In this document: piece after piece, positions 1 through 6,912 of the stretch
Numbering within the stretch: position 1 is the first letter of the stretch
How the letters are laid out: every line of letters starts with the position of its first letter
Program-made: the position numbers and the translations under genes
The notes under the pieces: model-generated
What the model was told of the DNA's origin: nothing
Seen by the model: the letters and a program-made list of their open reading frames with translations, nothing else
Database searches by the model: none
Source: JBKEDC01 sp047971925
Lineage (GTDB): Bacteria; Bacteroidota; Bacteroidia; Bacteroidales; Prolixibacteraceae
Length of the DNA: 25,484 nt
Direction: 5' to 3'
Assembly (NCBI GenBank): GCA_047971925.1
Contig: JBKEAC010000023.1
Location: forward strand, 1-25,484

Positions 1-103
1 AAAAACTGAATTCAGTTTTTACCATATAGAAGTCCTGTATTACAAAAACTGAATTCAGTTTTTACCATATAGGAGTGCTATATTACAAAAACTGAATTCA
101 GTT
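1..103. repeat. Tandem array A: 43-bp units built on a perfect 20-bp palindrome
   Basis: Two full units and part of a third, period exactly 43 bp. Each begins with the palindrome AAAAACTGAATTCAGTTTTT (1-20, 44-63, and 87-103 where it is cut short), followed by a 23-bp spacer that differs at only three positions between units. The array runs to the left edge, so its true length is unknown. The palindrome is fully self-complementary, so it could be a dimeric protein site in duplex DNA or a cruciform or hairpin. Spacers are nearly identical, which argues against CRISPR. Confidence 0.9.
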
Positions 104-222
104 AAGTATTTAATGTTACAATTCAAGCCGAAAAATCGTCAAGATAACTCTTAATCATTCTAAATAACGATGTGTATTTTGCAGTATTCAAATGATTTAG
201 CAAATAAAATGATAAATAATTC

Positions 223-435
223 GCCGAAAAGTGTAAAAACTTGCTCGAAAGTATATGTATGTACATGACGACCGGTCGGATTTTAATCGATCGTCTTTCA
301 TGTTTTTATTTTCTTCTCAGATGAAATTTTTTAAAATTCGAATTATGACAGCTATTCGTAAAATGGCAAAAATTGCACAAGCTTTGATTTCGGCATGCAG
401 GGTTCCTTGTTCAAAAATATCACATCAAGCGAAAC
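223..435 (+). repeat. Dispersed intergenic repeat, copy A
   Basis: About 200 bp alignable, in the same orientation, with 16744-16950. Shared blocks include TTTCATGTTTTTATTTT, CGTAAAATGGCAAAAATTGC and ATCGATCG. Its right half holds a small open frame, 345-452 (35 codons, MTAIRKMAKIAQ...), whose counterpart in copy B is also open (16864-16974). The repeat matches no gene family I recognise. It could be a remnant of a mobile element or a structured regulatory repeat. I do not call the small frame a gene. Confidence 0.75.
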
Positions 436-462
436 ATGCAACCATGGAATAATCCCGCATGG

Positions 463-646
463 CAATTTGAAACGCCCCCAAAGGGGGTGATTGGTTCATT
501 TTGCGTTTTACTTACCGTTAGGTGCGTGAGGGATTGGCGCGGAAATCCTTTTAAGTGGGCTCTGCCTTTTGCCCACTTAAAAGATTGAAGCAGAAAGCCC
601 GACGGCATGGCATGGATTTGAGGGGGAGGTAGATGCCGGCACGCCC
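463..646. ncRNA. Candidate structured RNA or structured repeat element
   Basis: A GC-richer block inside AT-rich intergenic DNA. The core is a perfect 13-bp stem (548-560 with 571-583) and a 10-nt loop. Flanking the stem are two direct copies of a 17-nt box, 532-548 and 583-599, matching at 13 of 17 positions (GATTGnnGCnGAAAnCC). A short CCCCC-AAA-GGGGG hairpin lies at 475-487, and CGGCAT/ATGCCG can pair between 603-608 and 633-638. No long frame covers it. I have the impression that similar GATTGAAGC...GAAAGCCCG blocks recur between Bacteroidota genes, but this is memory and not a search. The strand is undetermined. Confidence 0.5.
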
Positions 647-856
647 AAAAAGGAATGAATTAGAGAGCTTTGGAAGTTTTTCATAAAACAGCAAATGCAA
701 TGTGCGATTTTCGTTTAATTTACTCAGGTTCGGCAATTTGCTCAAGAAAAAGAACTGAGAAGGCAAACTATTCATTAAAAAGTTTACACAATTTGAAGTG
801 CGGAGTTGCGAGAGAATGAAAATAAAACTTTTAGCGGTATGTAATATTTATTTTTA
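647..856. other. Intergenic stretch with nothing recognised
   Basis: AT-rich sequence between the folded element and the exbB promoter. The only open frames are short and overlap one another without recognisable products. No inverted repeat with a T-run is seen. Confidence 0.5.
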
Positions 857-864
857 TATTTTTG
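857..864 (+). promoter_or_regulatory. Possible -7 box (TATTTTTG) for exbB
   Basis: Matches the Bacteroidota sigma-ABfr -7 consensus TAnnTTTG, 39 nt before the exbB start. No good TTG/TTTG -33 element is seen at the usual spacing, so the call rests on the -7 box and its position. Confidence 0.4.
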
Positions 865-903
865 CAGCGTTAAAAATTATTATTCTAATCTCAATAAATT
901 TTC

Positions 904-1584
904 ATGCTACAATTCATTCTACTTCAAGCTTCCACACCAATAACAGAAACAGCAACCCCCACGCTGAACCTTTTCGACCTTGCACTCAAAGGAGGATGGA
1001 TTATGCTACCTATATTGGTGTTATCGATTGTTGCTATTTTTATTTTCATTGATCGCTATCAAGCGGTGAAAAAAGCAAGTAAAATTGATTATAATTTGCT
1101 CGACGAAGTAAAAATACTTTTAGAACAAGGAAAAAAACAAGAAGCATTGAAATTGGTGTCTCAAGAAAATTCGCCAATTGCTCGCATGATTGAAAAAGGC
1201 ATTAATAACATCGATCGTTCAATGACTGAAATAAACAATGCCATTGAAATGGTTGGTAATTTAGAGATTTCTAAGCTTGAGAAGGGGCTTCCGGTTTTAG
1301 CAAGTGTGGCAGGTGGGGCACCCATGATTGGATTTCTCGGAACGGTGATGGGAATGATTCAAGCTTTTTATGACATGGCAAGTGCAGGGAGCAACATTGA
1401 TGTTACGCTGCTTTCTTCGGGAATATATCAAGCGATGGTGACAACTGCTGCCGGACTTATTGTGGGGATTGTTGCCTATTTTGCTTACAACATTATGGTG
1501 TCGAACGTTGAGAAAGTTGTTTTCAAAATGGAGGCTGCAACATCTGACTTTCTAGACCTATTGAACAACACGACTAAAGCTTAA
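904..1584 (+). CDS. exbB: MotA/TolQ/ExbB proton channel protein
   Basis: 226 aa. This is the pentameric inner-membrane subunit of an ExbB-ExbD (TolQ-TolR-like) motor, which uses the proton gradient to drive work in the periplasm or at the outer membrane. Three membrane segments are visible: about residues 32-50, 137-160 (GFLGTVMGMIQAF) and 175-200 (AMVTTAAGLIVGI). The conserved Thr and Gly residues of the second and third helices, which line the proton path in the family, are present. The cytoplasmic stretch between helices 1 and 2 is charged. It lies 4 bp before exbD and starts an operon that continues into two M16 peptidases. No TonB-like gene follows, which differs from the usual exbB-exbD-tonB order. 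It could equally be called TolQ; sequence alone does not separate the two. Confidence 0.9.
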   Translation: MLQFILLQASTPITETATPTLNLFDLALKGGWIMLPILVLSIVAIFIFIDRYQAVKKASKIDYNLLDEVKILLEQGKKQEALKLVSQENSPIARMIEKGINNIDRSMTEINNAIEMVGNLEISKLEKGLPVLASVAGGAPMIGFLGTVMGMIQAFYDMASAGSNIDVTLLSSGIYQAMVTTAAGLIVGIVAYFAYNIMVSNVEKVVFKMEAATSDFLDLLNNTTKA

Positions 1585-1588
1585 CCAC

Positions 1589-1996
1589 ATGCCGTTAAAA
1601 AAAAGAAGTAAAGTTGATGCAAGCTTTAGCATGTCGTCGATGACAGATATTGTGTTTTTGCTATTAGTGTTTTTCATGGTAACTTCCACATTAATTTCGC
1701 CCAATGCGTTAAAATTGGTTCTTCCCGAGAGCAACAACCAAACAGCCATGAAACCAGTAATTACTCTTTCTATTACGAAGGATTTGAAATACTATCTCAA
1801 TAGCGATAATAGCGAAGCTAAGAGTATTTCGTTTAATCAAATTGAGCCACAATTGCAGGCTGCAATTTCCGACCCCGAGTCGATTATTTCACTTCACGCA
1901 GACAAGAGCGTTGCAATTGAAGAAGTGGTGAAAATAATGAACATTGCAAAGCGCAATAATTATAAACTTATATTAGCAACATCAGCTTCTAATTAA
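1589..1996 (+). CDS. exbD: ExbD/TolR family biopolymer transport protein
   Basis: 135 aa, usual size for the family. It is the partner subunit that sits inside the ExbB pentamer. A short basic cytoplasmic tail is followed by a single transmembrane helix (about residues 19-38). That helix carries Asp20 in the MTDIVFLLLVFF context, the position of the family's proton-carrying Asp. The remaining 95 residues form the periplasmic ExbD/TolR domain, ending in the typical pattern of a conserved Asp-Lys (HADKSV) and a final hydrophobic strand. It sits between exbB (4-bp gap) and the first M16 gene (2-bp gap), so it is almost certainly co-transcribed. Only one exbD copy is present, while many Bacteroidota loci carry two. 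Confidence 0.92.
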   Translation: MPLKKRSKVDASFSMSSMTDIVFLLLVFFMVTSTLISPNALKLVLPESNNQTAMKPVITLSITKDLKYYLNSDNSEAKSISFNQIEPQLQAAISDPESIISLHADKSVAIEEVVKIMNIAKRNNYKLILATSASN

Positions 1997-1998
1997 TC

Positions 1999-3234
1999 AT
2001 GATTGAATATTCTCGTCATCGCCTGAACAACGGGCTTGAAATCATTTTATATCCCGACTATTCCACGCCAATGGTTGTGCTAAATGTTTGCTACAATGTG
2101 GGCGCAAAGCACGAAAATCCAAACCGAACAGGCTTTGCTCACCTTTTTGAGCACCTCATGTTTGGGGGGTCGAAAAATATTGGCGACTATGACTTGCCGG
2201 TTCATTTGGCAGGAGGCGAAAATAATGCATTTACCACCAACGACCTCACGAACTACTACATTACCTTGCCCAAAGGAAACATTGAAACAGGTTTTTGGTT
2301 GGAATCTGACCGCATGCTTGAACTCGATTTCTCGGCAAAAAGTTTAGATGTTCAGAAAAAAGTAGTTATTGAAGAATTTAAACAACGCAATTTAAATCAG
2401 CCCTATGGCGATGTTTGGGCATTGCTACGCCAATTGTGCTACAAGGTGCACCCCTATCAATGGGCAACAATTGGGAAAGAAATTTCACACATTGAAGATG
2501 CTACACTCGAAGAAGTGAAGGAATTTTTCTATCAATTCTATGCACCTAACAATGCCACACTCGTGGTGGGGGGAAATTTTGATGAGGAGGAGGTAATCAG
2601 ACTAGCAGAAAAATGGTTTGCTCCGATACCTAAACGAGAATTAGGGAATAAAATATTGCCCGAAGAACCAGTACAAACCGAGTTTCGAGAATTAACCGTG
2701 GAAAGAAAAGTGCCAGATAGTAAAATCTTTTTGGCCTTCCACATGCCGCAACGTAATAGTAAAGAATACTACATGTGCGATTTAATTTCCGATATTCTTT
2801 CAAATGGCGATTCTTCACGCCTATTCCAAAACTTGGTGAAAGAAAAAGAGATCTTCCTCGAAATCGATGCGTTTATTTCGGGCGATCATGATTCAGGACT
2901 TTTCATTGTGACAGGAAAGCCGCAAAAAGAAGTATCTATTCAGCAAGCCGCCGATGCCATTTGGGAAGAACTCGATGTGATGAAAAACACCATAGTTGAT
3001 GAACGTGAGTTGGAAAAAGTGAAAAACAAGCTCGAAGCAAACTACATTTATTCGCAAACAAGCTATTTAAACATTTCGCAGGAACTCGCCATCTTTGAAA
3101 ATATTGGACATGCAGAACTCATCAATTTGCAAATGGATTGGTATCGAGAAATCAGTGCTGCCGATTTGAAACAAAGAGCTAATAGCATGTTTACTAAATG
3201 CAATTGCTCACAACTAAACTACCTAGCGAAATGA
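1999..3234 (+). CDS. M16 family zinc peptidase, catalytic subunit
   Basis: 411 aa, the length of a single-unit M16B peptidase. The inverted zinc motif HLFEH is at residues 48-52, and a downstream Glu in VVIEEF (Glu125 or Glu126) sits at the right distance, about 73 residues, to be the third metal ligand. An N-terminal M16 domain (about 10-155) and a C-terminal M16_C domain (about 165-345) are recognisable. The C-terminal half lacks the Arg...Tyr pair (RxxxxYxY) that grips substrate in self-sufficient enzymes, having VKEKEIFLEI instead. There is no signal peptide, so a cytoplasmic location is likely, despite linkage to ExbB/ExbD. The gene ends in a 4-bp ATGA overlap with the next gene, which suggests translational coupling and a heterodimer. 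Confidence 0.92.
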   Translation: MIEYSRHRLNNGLEIILYPDYSTPMVVLNVCYNVGAKHENPNRTGFAHLFEHLMFGGSKNIGDYDLPVHLAGGENNAFTTNDLTNYYITLPKGNIETGFWLESDRMLELDFSAKSLDVQKKVVIEEFKQRNLNQPYGDVWALLRQLCYKVHPYQWATIGKEISHIEDATLEEVKEFFYQFYAPNNATLVVGGNFDEEEVIRLAEKWFAPIPKRELGNKILPEEPVQTEFRELTVERKVPDSKIFLAFHMPQRNSKEYYMCDLISDILSNGDSSRLFQNLVKEKEIFLEIDAFISGDHDSGLFIVTGKPQKEVSIQQAADAIWEELDVMKNTIVDERELEKVKNKLEANYIYSQTSYLNISQELAIFENIGHAELINLQMDWYREISAADLKQRANSMFTKCNCSQLNYLAK

Positions 3235-4514
3235 CAACACTCAACAGAACAATAGCTCCCGAACTTCAACAAATATCGAAACCAGACTATATTGCCCCCG
3301 AAGAAATTTTGTGGAGCAATGGCATTAAAATTTATGCAACAAAAGCTGGTCGAGAAGAAATGATGCGTATTGATTGGACTTTCCGTGCCGGTGATTACCA
3401 TCAGAACAAAGCACTGGTTGCAAATCTCACAACAGCAATGTTGCAACTTGGTAGTACAAAATATAGCAGTAGAGAAATTGCTGAAATATTCGATTTTCAT
3501 GGGGCCTACATTCACACAAGCTGTGCGCACCACAACGCAGTTGTTAGTCTGATTTGTTTAAAAAAACATCTTAATGAACTTCTTCCTGTGCTTGAAGATC
3601 TGATTAAAAACGCCAACTTTCCAGAGAAAGAGTTCACCAATTTAATTAACCGCAGAAAACAACGCTTTTCGGTTGAGATGGAAAAGGTGAAAACAATTTG
3701 TCAAAAAGAATTTTCAAAGGCACTCTTTGGTGAAAATCACCCTTACACGCTAGGGGTGAAGTTTGAAGACTTCGACCAGGTGTTATTATCTGATTTGAAA
3801 CGTTTTTATCAAGATTATTATCATTCGGCAAACTGCGAATTACAGCTTGTTGGACAATATGACCAAGACACATTGAGGCTTCTAGAAGAACGATTTGGCG
3901 GAAACGATTGGAGCGGAACAGCAAGCGACACGAAGACATTTGAAGTTCATTCGAGCACTGAAAAAGTTATCAGGCTTAGTAAGCCCGACAGCATTCAGTC
4001 GGCCATCAGAATTGGAAAAATCTTTGTTGATCGCACGCATTCCGATTATTTCGATTTGAAAATTATGACTGCACTTTTAGGCGGCTATTTCGGCTCTCGA
4101 TTAATGTCGAACATTCGAGAAGATAAAGGATATACTTATGGTATTGGTGCAGGCTATGTGAATAATTTAGATGCTAGCTACTTCTTAATTTCAACAGAAG
4201 TGGACAAAGAATATGAATTAGAAACACTCAAAGAAATTAATTTTGAAATCGAACGCTTGCAAACAGAGCTAGTAGGAGAAGATGAACTCCATGCGCTGAA
4301 GCAATATTTAACAGGAGAGTTTTTGCGCAATCTTGATGGTGCTTTCCAACAATTGGCAGCATTCAGAAATCTACATCAGTTTGGACTAGACTATTCGCAC
4401 TACGACCGATATTTCAATCGCATATCGAGCATTGGTGCGGAAGATATTATGCGTGTGGCTAACATGCATTTGCAATTAGATAGTTTAATAACTGTCATTG
4501 CAGGGAAAGATTAA
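3231..4514 (+). CDS. M16 family peptidase homologue, non-catalytic partner subunit
   Basis: 427 aa from the ATG at 3231, whose ATGA overlaps the stop of the preceding gene. A start at 3198 would add 11 residues but would lie well inside the upstream gene, so I prefer 3231. The fold is M16, but the HXXEH site is replaced by NLTTA (residues 65-69), so no zinc site is expected. The C-terminal half keeps the substrate-binding signature REDKGYTYG (Arg296, Tyr301, Tyr303), which the first subunit lacks. The two genes therefore look like the complementary halves of one heterodimeric M16B peptidase, as described for a Sphingomonas pair. No signal peptide is seen. Substrate is unknown. Confidence 0.9.
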   Translation: MTTLNRTIAPELQQISKPDYIAPEEILWSNGIKIYATKAGREEMMRIDWTFRAGDYHQNKALVANLTTAMLQLGSTKYSSREIAEIFDFHGAYIHTSCAHHNAVVSLICLKKHLNELLPVLEDLIKNANFPEKEFTNLINRRKQRFSVEMEKVKTICQKEFSKALFGENHPYTLGVKFEDFDQVLLSDLKRFYQDYYHSANCELQLVGQYDQDTLRLLEERFGGNDWSGTASDTKTFEVHSSTEKVIRLSKPDSIQSAIRIGKIFVDRTHSDYFDLKIMTALLGGYFGSRLMSNIREDKGYTYGIGAGYVNNLDASYFLISTEVDKEYELETLKEINFEIERLQTELVGEDELHALKQYLTGEFLRNLDGAFQQLAAFRNLHQFGLDYSHYDRYFNRISSIGAEDIMRVANMHLQLDSLITVIAGKD

Positions 4515-4693
4515 AACACACCTCTTGATTGCAAGTAGAAGAGAACTTCTAATGAATCGTTTACCCAAAATGAGCAAAGCTATTCCAATGCCTTTCTCCT
4601 TGTAAAACTCATTATTAGAAGTACTCCTTCGCTATACTTTGAAATCAAATTCAAAAAAACAACAAATAACTTCGCAAACTGCTTAAATAGTCT

Positions 4694-4701
4694 TATCTTT
4701 G
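4694..4701 (+). promoter_or_regulatory. -7 box TATCTTTG for guaB
   Basis: Exact match to the Bacteroidota consensus TAnnTTTG, 30 nt before the guaB start. A degenerate TTCG lies 19 nt upstream (4671-4674) where the -33 element is expected. The 217-bp gap after the M16 gene supports independent transcription. Confidence 0.65.
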
Positions 4702-4731
4702 CAAAATTTTTAACTCTAACGGTAAGACAAC

Positions 4732-6225
4732 ATGGCAAAATTTTCAAACGAAGTTTCAAGAACATTTAGTGAATATCTATTAATTCCCGGACTTACCACA
4801 AAGGAATGCACACCTGATAATGTTTCTTTAAAAACTCCACTTGTAGCCTTCAATAAAGGTGAAAAACCAGCAATCGAACTTAACATTCCTTTCGTTTCTG
4901 CAATTATGCAATCGGTTTCTGGAGAAAAAATGGGTATTGAACTAGCTCGCAATGGCGGTTTAGCATTTATATACGGATCACAGTCGATTGAAACGCAATC
5001 TGACATGGTGCGCAAAGTAAAAAAATACAAAGCTGGTTTTGTGGAGAGCGATTCAAATCTCACTCCCGACCACTGCCTTGCCGACATTATTGAGTTGAAA
5101 AACAAAACGGGTCACTCCACCGTTGGCATCACTGCCGATGGCACAAAAAATGGAAAATTACTTGGTATTGTTACTGGTAGAGATTACCGCGAAAGCCGCG
5201 ACGACAGAGACATGAAAATTAGTAATTTCATGACTCCATTAAACAAATTGATTACCGGACAACTAGGCATTAGCTTAGCCGAAGCCAATGATGTAATTTG
5301 GGATAACAAACTCAACAGTCTCCCAATTGTTGATAAAGATGGTAATTTCCAAGGCTTCGTGTTCAGAAAAGACTACGACAACCGCAAAGAACACCCTCTT
5401 GAAATGCACGATAAAACCAAGAAACTAGTGGTTGGTGCTGGTATCAATAGCCGCGACTACAAAGAGCGCGTGCCTGCTCTCATTGAAGCTGGAGTTGATG
5501 TGCTTTGCATTGATTCATCTGACGGCTACTCGGTGTGGCAAAAAGAAACAGTTGAATGGATTAAATCGAACTACCCCAACATGTTTGTTGGAGCTGGTAA
5601 TGTGGTTGACACCGAAGGCTTCCGCTATTTAGCCGATGCTGGTGCCGATTTCATTAAAGTGGGCATTGGTGGTGGTTCAATCTGTATTACCCGTGAACAA
5701 AAAGGTATTGGCCGTGGACAAGCTACATCGGTTGTTGAAGTGGCTGAAGCTAGAGATAATTATTTCAAAGAAACAGGTCGATATGTGCCTATTTGTTCTG
5801 ATGGTGGCATTGTGCAAGATTATCACATGGTACTGGCATTAGCAATGGGAGCCGACTTCTTAATGATGGGTCGTTATTTTGCTCGCTTCGATGAATCGCC
5901 TACACGCAAACTCATGGTGAACAATCGCTACGTGAAAGAATATTGGGGCGAAGGTTCAAATCGTGCTCGCAACTGGCAACGCTATGACATGGGCGGAAGC
6001 ACGGGTATGAAATTTGAAGAAGGTGTAGATAGCTATGTGCCTTATGCTGGCAAGCTAAAAGACAATCTCGACCTTACGATTGGCAAAATGAAATCAACCA
6101 TGTGCAGCTGTGGTTCAACTAGCATTGAACAACTGAAAGATACCGCTAAAATAACACTCGTTTCGGCAACCAGTATCATTGAAGGGGGTGCACACGATGT
6201 GATTGTGAAAGACGGAAATATGTAA
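4732..6225 (+). CDS. guaB: IMP dehydrogenase
   Basis: 497 aa, full length. It converts IMP to XMP with NAD+, the committed step to guanine nucleotides, in the cytoplasm. A TIM-barrel core is interrupted by a CBS pair at about residues 105-220. The catalytic loop GIGGGSICITREQKGIGRG carries Cys318, and the mobile flap NRARNWQRY carries the Arg417-Tyr418 dyad that activates water. The C-terminal EGGAHDV lies near the monovalent-cation site. The numbering is one off from the well-studied Tritrichomonas foetus enzyme (Cys319, Arg418, Tyr419). As I recall that protein, whole blocks match (YLLIPGL, SAIMQSVSGEKM, KEYWGEGS). The gene stands alone between its own promoter and a strong terminator. Confidence 0.97.
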   Translation: MAKFSNEVSRTFSEYLLIPGLTTKECTPDNVSLKTPLVAFNKGEKPAIELNIPFVSAIMQSVSGEKMGIELARNGGLAFIYGSQSIETQSDMVRKVKKYKAGFVESDSNLTPDHCLADIIELKNKTGHSTVGITADGTKNGKLLGIVTGRDYRESRDDRDMKISNFMTPLNKLITGQLGISLAEANDVIWDNKLNSLPIVDKDGNFQGFVFRKDYDNRKEHPLEMHDKTKKLVVGAGINSRDYKERVPALIEAGVDVLCIDSSDGYSVWQKETVEWIKSNYPNMFVGAGNVVDTEGFRYLADAGADFIKVGIGGGSICITREQKGIGRGQATSVVEVAEARDNYFKETGRYVPICSDGGIVQDYHMVLALAMGADFLMMGRYFARFDESPTRKLMVNNRYVKEYWGEGSNRARNWQRYDMGGSTGMKFEEGVDSYVPYAGKLKDNLDLTIGKMKSTMCSCGSTSIEQLKDTAKITLVSATSIIEGGAHDVIVKDGNM

Positions 6226-6248
6226 TCAACAATATTATTACAATAAAC

Positions 6249-6277
6249 AAAGGCTACTCTTTGCAGAGTAGCCTTTT
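6249..6277 (+). terminator. Rho-independent terminator after guaB
   Basis: Perfect 12-bp stem (AAAGGCTACTCT at 6249-6260 with AGAGTAGCCTTT at 6265-6276), TTGC tetraloop and a short T-run. It lies 24 bp after the guaB stop and 14 bp before the next start. Confidence 0.85.
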
Positions 6278-6290
6278 CAACACCACAAGC

Positions 6291-6689
6291 ATGCACATCA
6301 TTTTATTTATTCTTCTCACACTCGTTTTATTGGTTGCAATTGGAACATTCATTCATAATAAGATGAATCGCCACAATAAAAACCAAGCAGCCGATGAAGA
6401 GAACACCCTTGATATTCCCCTCGATTGCTGTGGAGCTCATGAAGTGTGCGAGGTAGAAGCCATGATTCAAAACCCAAATGAAATACTTTATTTTGAAGAT
6501 GAAGAACTCGACCGATTTCAGAATATCGAACCGAATCAATATGCGGAAGAAGACATTGAAGAGTTTCGCGATGTATTATACACCCTGAAAAATGATGACG
6601 AAATACGCATGTGGCTTATCAGCATTGAACGTCGAGGAGTGAAACTACCAAGTATCATTAAGCAAGAAGCCTTGCAATTATTAGTCTGA
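6291..6689 (+). CDS. Conserved hypothetical membrane-anchored acidic protein
   Basis: 132 aa from ATG 6291. A TTG frame start at 6261 lies inside the guaB terminator loop, so it is rejected. One N-terminal hydrophobic helix (residues 3-20) is followed by a basic HNKMNRHNKN stretch and then an acidic soluble domain, expected to be cytoplasmic by the positive-inside rule. Distinct motifs are DCCGAHEVCE (about 43-52; adjacent Cys pair plus a third Cys), YFEDEELDRF and EEDIEEFRDVLYTL. I recognise this as a small family found across Bacteroidota without a known role. The CC...HxxC cluster could bind metal, but that is inference. Gene spacing suggests either its own weak promoter or readthrough from guaB. 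Confidence 0.8.
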   Translation: MHIILFILLTLVLLVAIGTFIHNKMNRHNKNQAADEENTLDIPLDCCGAHEVCEVEAMIQNPNEILYFEDEELDRFQNIEPNQYAEEDIEEFRDVLYTLKNDDEIRMWLISIERRGVKLPSIIKQEALQLLV

Positions 6690-6912
6690 CAAGAACAAAT
6701 CAAATCCTGATACCCCCACCAACAGAATGAAGCTCGCAACAAGTAGAGCACATGATCACTTCATAAAACCAAGCTACTATTAGCAATTTGATTTTTTTTC
6801 TAAGAATTGCATATAAATTGATAAATATTTTGTATTTTCATCTTTAAACTTTAAAATAAGAATTTTGTTTTAACGTTTAGAGGTGAAAAATATCAATTAA
6901 AATCAATCAATT

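Noticed and set aside
1..103. CRISPR array
   Set aside because: The sequence between palindromes is nearly identical from unit to unit, not unique, and no cas genes are present. The same holds for 16447-16650 and 25235-25484.
255..452. 65-codon plus-strand frame before exbB as a gene
   Set aside because: The upstream half is not preserved in the second repeat copy, where an in-frame stop precedes the ATG. Only the 35-codon C-terminal part is conserved, and it is discussed as a finding.
798..1052. 84-codon frame overlapping the exbB start
   Set aside because: It overlaps the clear exbB gene in another frame and has no recognisable features.
4545..4622. Inverted repeat ACTTCTAAT...ATTAGAAGT after the M16 genes as a terminator
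   Set aside because: The arms are 60 nt apart and no T-run follows, so an intrinsic terminator is not supported.
6261..6290. Upstream TTG start extending the small membrane protein
   Set aside because: It would place translation initiation inside the guaB terminator loop. ATG 6291 gives an N-terminal membrane helix directly.
6690..6912. Promoter for acn
   Set aside because: Near matches such as TATTTTG have the wrong spacing within the TAnnTTTG consensus, so no site is called.
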